Source: Paraburkholderia caribensis
GTDB taxonomy: Bacteria > Pseudomonadota > Gammaproteobacteria > Burkholderiales > Burkholderiaceae
NCBI RefSeq assembly: GCF_002902945.1
Contig: NZ_CP026101.1
Coordinates: 1,736,001 to 1,800,000 of the forward strand
DNA length: 64,000 bases
Reading direction: 5' to 3'
This document shows, in pieces, positions 27,697 through 34,890 of this stretch (position 1 is the first letter of the stretch; every line of letters begins with the position of its first letter). Under the pieces are notes generated by a model. The model did no database searches. It worked only from the letters and a program-made list of their open reading frames with translations, and was not told the DNA's origin. The position numbers were made by a program, and so were the translations under genes.

Positions 27697-28695
27697 TCAG
27701 ATCAGCTTGACGAGCTGCTTGCCGAAGTTGCGCCCCTTGAGCATGCCGAGAAACGCTTCGGGTGCGTTTTCCAGGCCTTGCGCGACGGTCTCGCGATACT
27801 GCAGCTTCTTCTGGGCGACGAGCGTGCCGAGTTCCTTCAGCGCGGCGGGCCACTCGTCCAGATGCTCGCTGACGATGAAGCCCTGAACCAGCAGACGCTG
27901 TGTGAGAAGCAAAGCCGGATGCCTGAGCGGCAAAGGCGCACCGTCGTAACCCGCGATGAAGCCGCACAACGCGATGCGGCCATGCGCGTTCATCCGCGCG
28001 AGCGTCGCGTCGAGCACTTCGCCGCCGACATTCTCGAAGCAACCGTCCACGCCGTCCGGCGTCGCCGCCTTGAGGTCCTGATAAAGATTGCCCGCCTTGT
28101 AGTCGACGCATGCGTCGAACCCCAGGGTCTCGACCACATAGCGGCACTTGTCTGGACCACCCGCGATGCCGACGGCGCGCACGCCCGCCTGCTTCGCCAG
28201 TTGTCCGACGACGCTGCCGACCGCTCCGCTCGCCGCGCTGACGACCACCGTCTCGCCCGCCTTCGGCGCGATGATCCGGTTCAGGCCGTACCACGCCGTC
28301 ACGCCCGGCATGCCGACGGGGCCAAGATACGCAGAGAGCGGCACGTGGGTGTCGTCGATCTTGCGCAGGTTCTTGCCGTCCGACGTACCGAATTCCTGCC
28401 AGCCGAACATGCCGACCACCTTGTCGCCGGGCTTGAAAGCCGCGTTCTTCGACTCGACCACTTCGCCCGTCGTGCCGCCGATCATCACCTCGTTCAGCGG
28501 CTGCGGCGCCGCGTACGACTTCGCGTCGCTCATGCGGCCGCGCATGTATGGATCGAGCGACAGATAGTGATTGCGCACGCGGACCTCGCCATCGGCGAGC
28601 GGCGCGAGCGGCGTTTCGACGAGCTTGAAGTTGTCAGCGGATGCCGCGCCCTGCGGACGCGACACGAGCAGAATCTGGCGATTGAGCTGGCTCAT
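27697..28695 (-). CDS. NADP-dependent medium-chain reductase (CurA / leukotriene B4 dehydrogenase type)
   Basis: A 332-residue zinc-independent MDR enzyme that reduces activated C=C bonds of enones. The N-terminal domain has LDPYMRGRMSD and GGTTGEVVES. The Rossmann domain contains AASGAVGSVVGQLAKQAG with the NADP-type follow-on GIAGGPDKCRYV. Close families include curcumin/dihydrocurcumin reductase and prostaglandin reductase. Start ATG 28695 precedes SQLNRQILLVSRP; further upstream coding is Arg-rich and rejected. Confidence 0.92.
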   Translation of the reverse strand: MSQLNRQILLVSRPQGAASADNFKLVETPLAPLADGEVRVRNHYLSLDPYMRGRMSDAKSYAAPQPLNEVMIGGTTGEVVESKNAAFKPGDKVVGMFGWQEFGTSDGKNLRKIDDTHVPLSAYLGPVGMPGVTAWYGLNRIIAPKAGETVVVSAASGAVGSVVGQLAKQAGVRAVGIAGGPDKCRYVVETLGFDACVDYKAGNLYQDLKAATPDGVDGCFENVGGEVLDATLARMNAHGRIALCGFIAGYDGAPLPLRHPALLLTQRLLVQGFIVSEHLDEWPAALKELGTLVAQKKLQYRETVAQGLENAPEAFLGMLKGRNFGKQLVKLI

Positions 28696-28756
28696 GATGA
28701 GTTTGTCTCCGGAGAATGTCGGGTATGAAGTACGGGGCGAAGGCGCGGCGCGGCGT

Positions 28757-29230
28757 TCAGCCGTCGCTCGGCCCCGGCTTCGCCGACGGATCGCTGCGCA
28801 GCCGCTGCTGCCGCACTTCGCGGCCAACGGCGAGTCGCCGCATGTACTTGAACGTGCCGAGCGCCTTCGCGACGAAATGGCCTTCGCTGTCGCGGATCTC
28901 GCCTTCGCAATAGGCCATCGTGGTAGAGCGATGCAGCACGCGGCCCGTCGCGCGCAACTCGCCGCTGCCGGGCTGCATGAAGTTCACCTTCATTTCGACC
29001 GTGACGACGCCGACGCCGTCGGCCGCGAGGCTGCGCGCGGCCATGGCGAGCGCGACGTCGCAAAGTGTCATCGTAATGCCGCCGTGCGACACGGCCCACG
29101 TGTTCAGATGCTCGGGACGCAGCGGCAGCACGACTTCACTGGCGCCGTCGCCGGCCGAAACGAGTTGCACGCCGAGGTGATCGATAAACGGGCTTTCGAT
29201 CACCAGCGTGTTGCTGGAAGAGTCGGTCAT
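28757..29230 (-). CDS. PaaI family hotdog thioesterase
   Basis: A 157-residue hotdog-fold acyl-CoA thioesterase. The catalytic loop SHGGITMTLCDVALAMAAR carries the conserved HGG and the Asp on the central helix. VEMKVNFMQPGSGELRATG forms the next strands. The C-terminal 25 residues are a charged extension beyond the fold. It begins 7 bases after the Dabb gene stop, so these two are coupled. Substrate unknown. Confidence 0.9.
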   Translation of the reverse strand: MTDSSSNTLVIESPFIDHLGVQLVSAGDGASEVVLPLRPEHLNTWAVSHGGITMTLCDVALAMAARSLAADGVGVVTVEMKVNFMQPGSGELRATGRVLHRSTTMAYCEGEIRDSEGHFVAKALGTFKYMRRLAVGREVRQQRLRSDPSAKPGPSDG

Positions 29231-29236
29231 ATGCGT

Positions 29237-29536
29237 TCAGAGTTCGTAGTCGACGGCCTGACGCGCCTCGCGGATCGGCGCGAGAAATGCCTTCACGTCC
29301 TGATGCACGGGGTGGACCTGATACCCGTCCAGCGCCGCCTTGTTGGTGAAATCGGAGACGAGCACGACGTCAAACGTCGAGTCGAGGCCGGGTGTCGCGA
29401 TACCGACTTCGAGGTGCACGATGCCCGGCACGGCATCGCGGCAGGCTTCCAGTTTTTCTTTCAGCACCAACGCGTTTTGCTCGCGCGTCCGGCCTTCCCC
29501 CGCTTGCAACTTCCACATCACGATATGACGAATCAA
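29237..29536 (-). CDS. Dabb (stress-responsive A/B barrel) protein with TTG start
   Basis: A 99-residue dimeric alpha/beta-barrel protein. The family start, normally (M)IRHIVMWKL, is encoded here from TTG at 29536, with AAGGTG about 8 bases upstream; no ATG fits. Conserved features are the LEACRDAVPGIVHLEVG segment and the SDFTNKAALDGYQVHPVHQD strand-helix. Function is unknown, although some relatives act in polyketide or aldehyde metabolism. Likely first gene of the short run leading to the thioesterase. Confidence 0.85.
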   Translation of the reverse strand: MIRHIVMWKLQAGEGRTREQNALVLKEKLEACRDAVPGIVHLEVGIATPGLDSTFDVVLVSDFTNKAALDGYQVHPVHQDVKAFLAPIREARQAVDYEL

Positions 29537-29970
29537 GACGTTCACCTTTGCTGTTGACCTGGCGCCGCGGCCCGCACGGAACCCATGCTGGACACGGATG
29601 AAACACGCTTCGCCAGATGATACCTGCACTGCGCGAGACGATGAATCGAGCTGCATGGCATAGGAAAAACGCACACACCACCCGTGCGATCGGCCGCGTC
29701 ACGGCGCGTTGTGTCGCCTATACTTTTCAGGCAATCAGCCCGGCCGTGCGCAGGCAGCGCTCACGCGCAACGCGAAACCGGGCGCCTTCAACCTGCGGCC
29801 ATTCCTTCTCCAGCGCGCGGGCCCGCCGCCCCCCGGCCGCCTTGTCTTCCTTCCTCTTTGCCGCCTTATGCACGCATGGAAAACGGCCCGCTCCGTGGGC
29901 ACGCTCGCCTTTCTCGCCGGGCGCCGCCGCATCGTGCGCGGATCATCTGCATTCACTTCACGAGGACAAC
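29537..29970. promoter_or_regulatory. Divergent promoter region between the Dabb and GYD genes
   Basis: About 430 bases with no gene supported by a ribosome site. It must hold the promoters of both flanking genes, but no consensus -10/-35 pair stands out. The right part is rich in pyrimidines on the plus strand. A GAGGA ribosome site at its right end serves ATG 29971. Confidence 0.35.
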
Positions 29971-30264
29971 ATGGCCACTTACCTCATGCTGGTCAACTGG
30001 ACCGATCAGGGTGTGCGCACCGCGAAAGATACCGTCAACCGGGCACGCGCGTTTCGCGAAGCCAGCAAGGCGATGGGCGTGACGGTCGGCACGGTGAACT
30101 GGACGCTCGGCGCGTACGACCTCGTGATCTCGTTCGAGTCGCCCGACGACGAGACCACGACCCGTCTCGGCCTCGCGCTCGCCGCGCAAGGCAACGTGCG
30201 CACGGCGACGATGCGCGCGTTCAGCGAAACGGAGATGGAAAAGATCGTCGGCGGATTGAAGTAG
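29971..30264 (+). CDS. GYD-domain protein
   Basis: A 97-residue ferredoxin-like small protein. It begins ATYLMLVNWTDQGVRT and carries the TLGAYDLVISFESPDD strand that in the family usually reads GxYD. The C-terminus includes RTATMRAFSETEMEKIV. GYD proteins are unstudied, dimeric alpha/beta proteins. GAGGA lies upstream of ATG 29971. Longer in-frame upstream coding has no ribosome site and an atypical composition. Confidence 0.85.
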   Translation: MATYLMLVNWTDQGVRTAKDTVNRARAFREASKAMGVTVGTVNWTLGAYDLVISFESPDDETTTRLGLALAAQGNVRTATMRAFSETEMEKIVGGLK

Positions 30265-30311
30265 CCTGGCGTCCCGCGCGGGTTGCTCGCGGGTTCGCTT
30301 GTGCGCCGCGT

Positions 30312-30935
30312 TCAGGGCTGCGCGCGCGGCAGATGCCATCCATGCGTCGCCGCGGCCACGCGCAGCACGAAGCACGCGACGCCGCCCGCCACGCCCGCCA
30401 GCGCCGGCGACAGGCCGAAGCGGCGCGCGCTCAGCACCACGATTGCGCCGACGAATGCCGCCGTCGCGTAGATATCGGTGACGAGCACGGACGGAATGCG
30501 CGCGAGCAGCACATCCTTGATGACGCCGCCGCCAACACCCGTCACCGTGCCCATCAGCGCCGCGACGAACGGGCGGATGCGGTACAGCATCGCCTTTTCG
30601 ACGCCCGCCACAGCGAACAGCGACAGGCCCGCCGCATCGAGCACCATCAGCCAGAACTCGGGGAAGCCTTGCGCGTTGGCGTGGAAGAGGAACGTGAGCA
30701 GGCCCGCTGCGAACGTCAACGCGGGATAGCGCCAGTCGCGGATGGCGTTGGGCGGCGTTGCGCCGATCAGCAGGTCGCGCGTCACGCCCCCGCCGAGCGC
30801 CGCGACGAACGCGATCACCATCACGCCGAGCAGGTCGAGGCCGCTGTGCATCGCGGCCACCGCGCCCTCGATCGCGAAGATGAACGTGCCGGCGAGATCG
30901 GCGCCAAGAACGATTGTTTCGATTTTCGGTTTCAT
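30312..30935 (-). CDS. Trimeric intracellular cation (TRIC)-type channel (YadS/UPF0126)
   Basis: A 207-residue inner-membrane protein with about seven membrane helices arranged as two homologous three-helix repeats. Each repeat carries the glycine-rich kink and basic residue, GGGVTRDLLIG in the first and GGGVIKDVLLA in the second. Bacterial homologues form potassium-permeable trimers. Start ATG 30935 gives the KPKIETIVLGADLAG front helix. No partner gene is nearby. Confidence 0.9.
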   Translation of the reverse strand: MKPKIETIVLGADLAGTFIFAIEGAVAAMHSGLDLLGVMVIAFVAALGGGVTRDLLIGATPPNAIRDWRYPALTFAAGLLTFLFHANAQGFPEFWLMVLDAAGLSLFAVAGVEKAMLYRIRPFVAALMGTVTGVGGGVIKDVLLARIPSVLVTDIYATAAFVGAIVVLSARRFGLSPALAGVAGGVACFVLRVAAATHGWHLPRAQP

Positions 30936-31190
30936 ACGGTTTGTCGTGCGTCTGTCTTGCCCCGTGACGAGCCGAACGGTACAACGAAACGGCGCGCACG
31001 CACGCGCGGGGACCGTCCTGGTTCGGCGCGAACCGGCTGCGCGCCGAGGGCGCCGCGATTGTCTCATCGCCGTGGCGGCGGGCAAAGCGTGCCGCACCGG
31101 CGCGCGATTGCGCCCGCTTCAGCGCCCTGCGCCGCTATAGTGCATACGACGCGCGCCTATTCGCGCGTCCCTTTCGAGAGGAGCACGACC

Positions 31191-31682
31191 ATGATCGCCG
31201 ACCGCGCTGCGCGCTTCGCCCGTGTGCTGATGTTGTTCGCCGCGCTGCTGGCGCTTGGCGGCTGTGCGGGCATGTTCGGCAGCAATCCGCTGCGTGTGAA
31301 CGTCGCAGGGATCGAGCCGCTCGAGGGCCAGGGAATGGAGATGCGCTTCATTCTGAAGCTGCGTGTGCAGAATCCGAACGAAGCGCCCGTCGACTTCAAC
31401 GGCGTTTCCGTCGAACTCGATCTGAACGGCAAGCCATTCGCGAGCGGCGTCAGCGATCAGAGCGGCACTGTGCCGCGCTTCGGCGAAACCGTGATCGGCG
31501 TGCCCTTGACGGTGCCCGCCTTCACTGTCGTCCGCCAGGCATTCGCCTTCGCCGACAGCGCGCAGTCGGGGCAACTTCCGTATGTGCTGCGGGGCCGGCT
31601 CGCTGGCGGCGTCACGGGCGGCACGCGCTTCATCGACCAGGGCACGCTATCGCTGCCGACGGGCAACCTCAGCGGCCTGTAG
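31191..31682 (+). CDS. LEA type 2 (WHy-domain) lipoprotein
   Basis: A 163-residue lipoprotein. A signal peptide (VLMLFAALLALGGC) ends in lipobox LGGC. The LEA_2 immunoglobulin-like beta-sandwich follows, with KLRVQNPNEAPVDFNGVSVELDLNG split across its first strands. LEA14-type proteins are linked to desiccation or stress tolerance. A GAGGAG ribosome site precedes ATG 31191. It converges on the SH3/proline-rich gene 30 bases further on, with no terminator seen between. Confidence 0.9.
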   Translation: MIADRAARFARVLMLFAALLALGGCAGMFGSNPLRVNVAGIEPLEGQGMEMRFILKLRVQNPNEAPVDFNGVSVELDLNGKPFASGVSDQSGTVPRFGETVIGVPLTVPAFTVVRQAFAFADSAQSGQLPYVLRGRLAGGVTGGTRFIDQGTLSLPTGNLSGL

Positions 31683-31712
31683 TGCAGCGAACGGCTGCGG
31701 ACGGCATCGCAA

Positions 31713-32492
31713 TCAGTGATTCGGGCCTTCGTTGCCGTGCCCCGAAGGCGCTGGCGGCCGGGCGTTGCCACCGCCGCCCGGAGGCCCCCCGGACGGATGT
31801 CCACCGCCTTGCGCGGGCGGCGGCCCGGGTGGATGCTCCCCGCCGTGAGCAGGCGGCGGTCCCGAAGGATTGCCGCCCTGGACCGGCGGACGGCCGCCTT
31901 GTTGCGGTGGCTGCCCTTGCGGCGGACGCTCGCCCTGCTGCGGCGGGCCGGGCCGATGTCCATGCCCGGCGGCGGATGGCCCAGGCGGAGGCGGCGGCGC
32001 GGGCGACGCGGACGGCGGCCGGTTCCCACCGGGCGGCGGACGATTGCCGCCTGGCGGCGGCGGTGGCGGACGGTGCGGCGGCGGCGGATGGTTTGCCCAG
32101 CGTCCACGGTCGCCGTACCACGGGCGCCCGCGATAGTAATGGTCCCAGTAAGAGCCGATCGAAAAGGTAATCAGCGGCAGGCCGATCACCGTCCCGTAGT
32201 CCATGATGGGGACATCGCTGCCCTGATACGGATAGGTCAGGTAACCGCCGTAAACCCACCCGCGCGCCTGCGCGATCGCCACGTCGCACCACGTGTAGCC
32301 GCTCACGCAGCCATAGACGGCCACGGGTTGTCCGGAAGGCAATTGCGCGACGACCGGGTAATCCTGCGCCGGTCCCGCGTACAGGTAGACAGGCTGATTG
32401 GTGTAGGCCTGCGATTGCGCCGACGCCGCTCCCGATGCGATCGACAACGCCGTTGCCCCCATCACAGCAACGCAAGCAACCCGCATTCGCAT
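31713..32492 (-). CDS. Exported SH3-domain protein with a long Pro/Gly-rich tail
   Basis: A 259-residue protein. The signal peptide (VAVMGATALSIASGAASAQ) is followed by a bacterial SH3 domain (about residues 25-85: VYLYAGPAQDYPVVAQL, the CVSGYTWCDV cysteine pair and ARGWVYGGYL). A Tyr/Arg/Trp-rich linker comes next, then about 110 residues of low-complexity Pro/Gly/His sequence with imperfect GGxHPxGPPP units. SH3 domains of this type bind peptidoglycan, so a cell-wall location is likely. AAGGAG precedes ATG 32492. Function unknown; the tail length is probably variable between strains. Confidence 0.85.
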   Translation of the reverse strand: MRMRVACVAVMGATALSIASGAASAQSQAYTNQPVYLYAGPAQDYPVVAQLPSGQPVAVYGCVSGYTWCDVAIAQARGWVYGGYLTYPYQGSDVPIMDYGTVIGLPLITFSIGSYWDHYYRGRPWYGDRGRWANHPPPPHRPPPPPPGGNRPPPGGNRPPSASPAPPPPPGPSAAGHGHRPGPPQQGERPPQGQPPQQGGRPPVQGGNPSGPPPAHGGEHPPGPPPAQGGGHPSGGPPGGGGNARPPAPSGHGNEGPNH

Positions 32493-32650
32493 GATTGTTC
32501 TCCTTATCGTCTGGCGGATGTGTGGGTGGACGAAGCAGCGAATTGTGTGCCTGACAGGCATTCGTCATCCACGCGCTGTCACGGAAATGAGGCGGAAACG
32601 GGAACAACGGATGCAATATTCGCCATCACTCAATCTGTCGGGAGAACGGC

Positions 32651-32869
32651 ATGAAGCATGATCTGAAACCGGGCGATCGCGTCGACTGGAACACGCCACA
32701 GGGCATGACAAGGGGCAAGATCGTCCGCGCGATCACCGCGCACACGGAACTGGATGGTCATACGGTGGCCGCATCGAAGGACGACGTGCACTACGAGGTC
32801 GAAAGCGAAAAAAGCGGCAAACGTGCTGTCCATCGCGCGGAAGCTTTGCACAAAACGAAGCAGCGGTGA
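32651..32869 (+). CDS. DUF2945 / HVA1-family protein
   Basis: A 72-residue protein of the DUF2945 (hypervirulence-associated TUDOR-like) family. It begins KHDLKPGDRVDWNTPQGMTRG and has the conserved HTVAASKDDVHYEVESEKSGK and HRAEALHK. The small beta-barrel is thought to bind nucleic acid or protein; the bacterial function is unknown. GGGAG lies upstream of ATG 32651. It converges on the thiolase gene. Confidence 0.85.
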   Translation: MKHDLKPGDRVDWNTPQGMTRGKIVRAITAHTELDGHTVAASKDDVHYEVESEKSGKRAVHRAEALHKTKQR

Positions 32870-32910
32870 CGCACGGCAAAGCCTGCGTAAGGCAAAGCCA
32901 GAATGTAGCA

Positions 32911-32952
32911 AGTAAAGAAAGCAGAAAGCCCGCGTGCTTTCGCACGCGGGCT
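32911..32952 (-). terminator. Terminator of the thiolase gene
   Basis: An 11-base-pair stem AGCCCGCGTGC / GCACGCGGGCT with a 4-base loop. On the minus strand it is followed by TTTCTGCTTTCTTT. There is no T-run on the plus side, so it acts mainly on the thiolase transcript. Confidence 0.85.
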
Positions 32953-32988
32953 GACATATCCGCGCAGAGTCGCTACGCGAAAGCGCGC

Positions 32989-34167
32989 TCAGACGACTTC
33001 GAACAAGCCCGCCGCGCCCTGCCCGCCGCCGATGCACATCGTCACCACGACGAATTTCGCGCCGCGCCGTTTGCCTTCGATCAACGCATGGCCCGTCAGA
33101 CGCGCACCCGACACGCCATACGGATGACCCACCGCAATCGCCCCGCCGTTGACGTTCAGGCGTTCGTTCGGAATCCCGAGCTTGTCGCGGCAATACAGCA
33201 CCTGTACGGCGAAGGCCTCGTTCAGTTCCCACAGATCGATATCGTCGACCTTGAGACCTGCCTGTTTCAACAGCTTCGGCACGGCGAACACCGGGCCGAT
33301 GCCCATTTCGTCGGGCTCGCAGCCCGCCACCGCAAAGCCGCGAAAAATTCCGAGCGGCTGCAGGCCTTCACGCTCCGCGACCTTCGCGTTCATCACGACG
33401 CACGCCGACGCGCCATCCGAAAACTGGCTCGCGTTGCCCGCCGTGATCACGCCGCCCGGCAGCGCCGTGCGGATCTTCGACACGCCTTCGAGCGTCGTGT
33501 CGGCGCGGATGCCTTCGTCGGCCGCGATCGTCACTTCCTTCGTGAAGAGGCGCCCGCTTGCTTTATCCGCGATGCCGGCGAGCACCGTCATCGGCACGAT
33601 TTCGTCGTTGAAGCGCCCCGCTTCCTGCGCCGCCGCCGCGCGCTGCTGCGACTGTACGCCGTATTCGTCCTGACGCTCCTTCGAAATCGAATAGCGTTTC
33701 GCGACGGTCTCGGCCGTTTGCAGCATCGGCCAGTAGATTTCCGGCTTGTGTTCCGTCAACCAGCCTTCGCGCAGCATGTGCATGTTCATTTCGTTCTGCA
33801 CACACGAGATCGACTCGACACCGCCCGCGACGAACACATCGCCCTCGCCGACCATCACGCGTTGCGCGGCAAGTGCAATCGTCTGCAGGCCCGACGAGCA
33901 GAAACGGTTCACCGTCATGCCCGGCACGGTCACGGGCAGCCCGCCGCGCAGCGCGATCTGTCGCGCGATATTCGAGCCCGTCGCGCCTTCGGGATTCGCG
34001 CAGCCCATGATCACGTCCTCGACGCGCGCCGGGTCGATCTTCGCGCGTTCGACGGCGGCCTGCGTCACGTGGCCGCCGAGCGTCGCGCCGTGCGTCATGT
34101 TGAACGCGCCGCGCCACGATTTGGCGAGACCCGTCCGGGCAGTCGATACGATTACGGCGTCAGTCAT
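32989..34167 (-). CDS. Acetyl-CoA C-acyltransferase (thiolase)
   Basis: Catalyses the thiolytic last step of fatty-acid beta-oxidation. The 392-residue enzyme carries the nucleophile cysteine in NRFCSSGLQ, the GHPYGVSGAR histidine and the second active-site cysteine in CIGGGQGAAGLFE. The FadA/PcaF-type subgroup is indicated by sequence, although acetyl-CoA acetyltransferase activity cannot be excluded. GGAG precedes ATG 34167. It lies downstream of the FadB-like gene with pncA between, on the same strand. Confidence 0.94.
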   Translation of the reverse strand: MTDAVIVSTARTGLAKSWRGAFNMTHGATLGGHVTQAAVERAKIDPARVEDVIMGCANPEGATGSNIARQIALRGGLPVTVPGMTVNRFCSSGLQTIALAAQRVMVGEGDVFVAGGVESISCVQNEMNMHMLREGWLTEHKPEIYWPMLQTAETVAKRYSISKERQDEYGVQSQQRAAAAQEAGRFNDEIVPMTVLAGIADKASGRLFTKEVTIAADEGIRADTTLEGVSKIRTALPGGVITAGNASQFSDGASACVVMNAKVAEREGLQPLGIFRGFAVAGCEPDEMGIGPVFAVPKLLKQAGLKVDDIDLWELNEAFAVQVLYCRDKLGIPNERLNVNGGAIAVGHPYGVSGARLTGHALIEGKRRGAKFVVVTMCIGGGQGAAGLFEVV

Positions 34168-34224
34168 GCATGTCTCCTGCAAATTTTCAAAGAGTGTGTG
34201 TGGTTCGCCTTGCGTGGCGCCGGC

Positions 34225-34854
34225 TCAGACAAGCAAGTCCGCCGATTGCACGCGTTCGACGCCGGCGGCGCGCATCTCGCGCCAAGCCTTGTCGAGCGAA
34301 CCGTTCAGATCGATTGCGCGGGTCGCGTCTTCGATGACGACGACCTCGAAGCCCGCCGCGCGCGCGTCGAGCGCCGACCACGCGACGCAATAGTCGGTCG
34401 CGAGCCCGCAGCACCACACGCGCGTCACGCCCGTATCGCGCAGATAGCCGGCAAGTCCCGTCGGCGTCGTGCGATCGGCTTCGAGAAACGCCGAATAGCT
34501 GTCGACACCCGCGTGATGCCCCTTGCGAATCACGGCGCGCGCATGCGGAATATCGAGCGCCGCGTGCAGCATGGCGCCTGGCGTGTTCTGCACACAGTGC
34601 GTCGGCCACAGCACCTGCTCGCCGTACGGCAGGGTCATCCTCTCGAACGGCTGGCGGCCTGCATGATTCGCGGCAAACGAAACATGCGACGGCGGATGCC
34701 AGTCCTGCGTCAGTACAACGTGGCTGAAGCGCCGCGCGAGCTGGTTCACGAGCGGCACGATTTCGTCGCCGCGCGCGACGGCGAGCGCGCCGGCCGGCAT
34801 GAAGTCGTTCTGCACATCGACGACGAGCAGAACGTCACGGGCATCTTTCATCAC
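34225..34854 (-). CDS. pncA: Nicotinamidase
   Basis: Hydrolyses nicotinamide to nicotinate and ammonia in NAD salvage. The 209-residue isochorismatase-fold enzyme has the catalytic triad: Asp in VVDVQNDF, Lys in VIRKGHH and Cys in GLATDYCVAWSA. The metal site is in TQDWHPPSHVSF. Two consecutive ATG codons allow a start at 34854 or 34851. It sits 36 bases after the FadB-like gene and 57 bases before the thiolase gene, embedded in a beta-oxidation run to which it has no obvious link except NAD demand. Confidence 0.94.
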   Translation of the reverse strand: MMKDARDVLLVVDVQNDFMPAGALAVARGDEIVPLVNQLARRFSHVVLTQDWHPPSHVSFAANHAGRQPFERMTLPYGEQVLWPTHCVQNTPGAMLHAALDIPHARAVIRKGHHAGVDSYSAFLEADRTTPTGLAGYLRDTGVTRVWCCGLATDYCVAWSALDARAAGFEVVVIEDATRAIDLNGSLDKAWREMRAAGVERVQSADLLV

Positions 34855-34890
34855 TGTTCCTGTTGTTTCGCGACGGCGGTGCGTGCGCGT

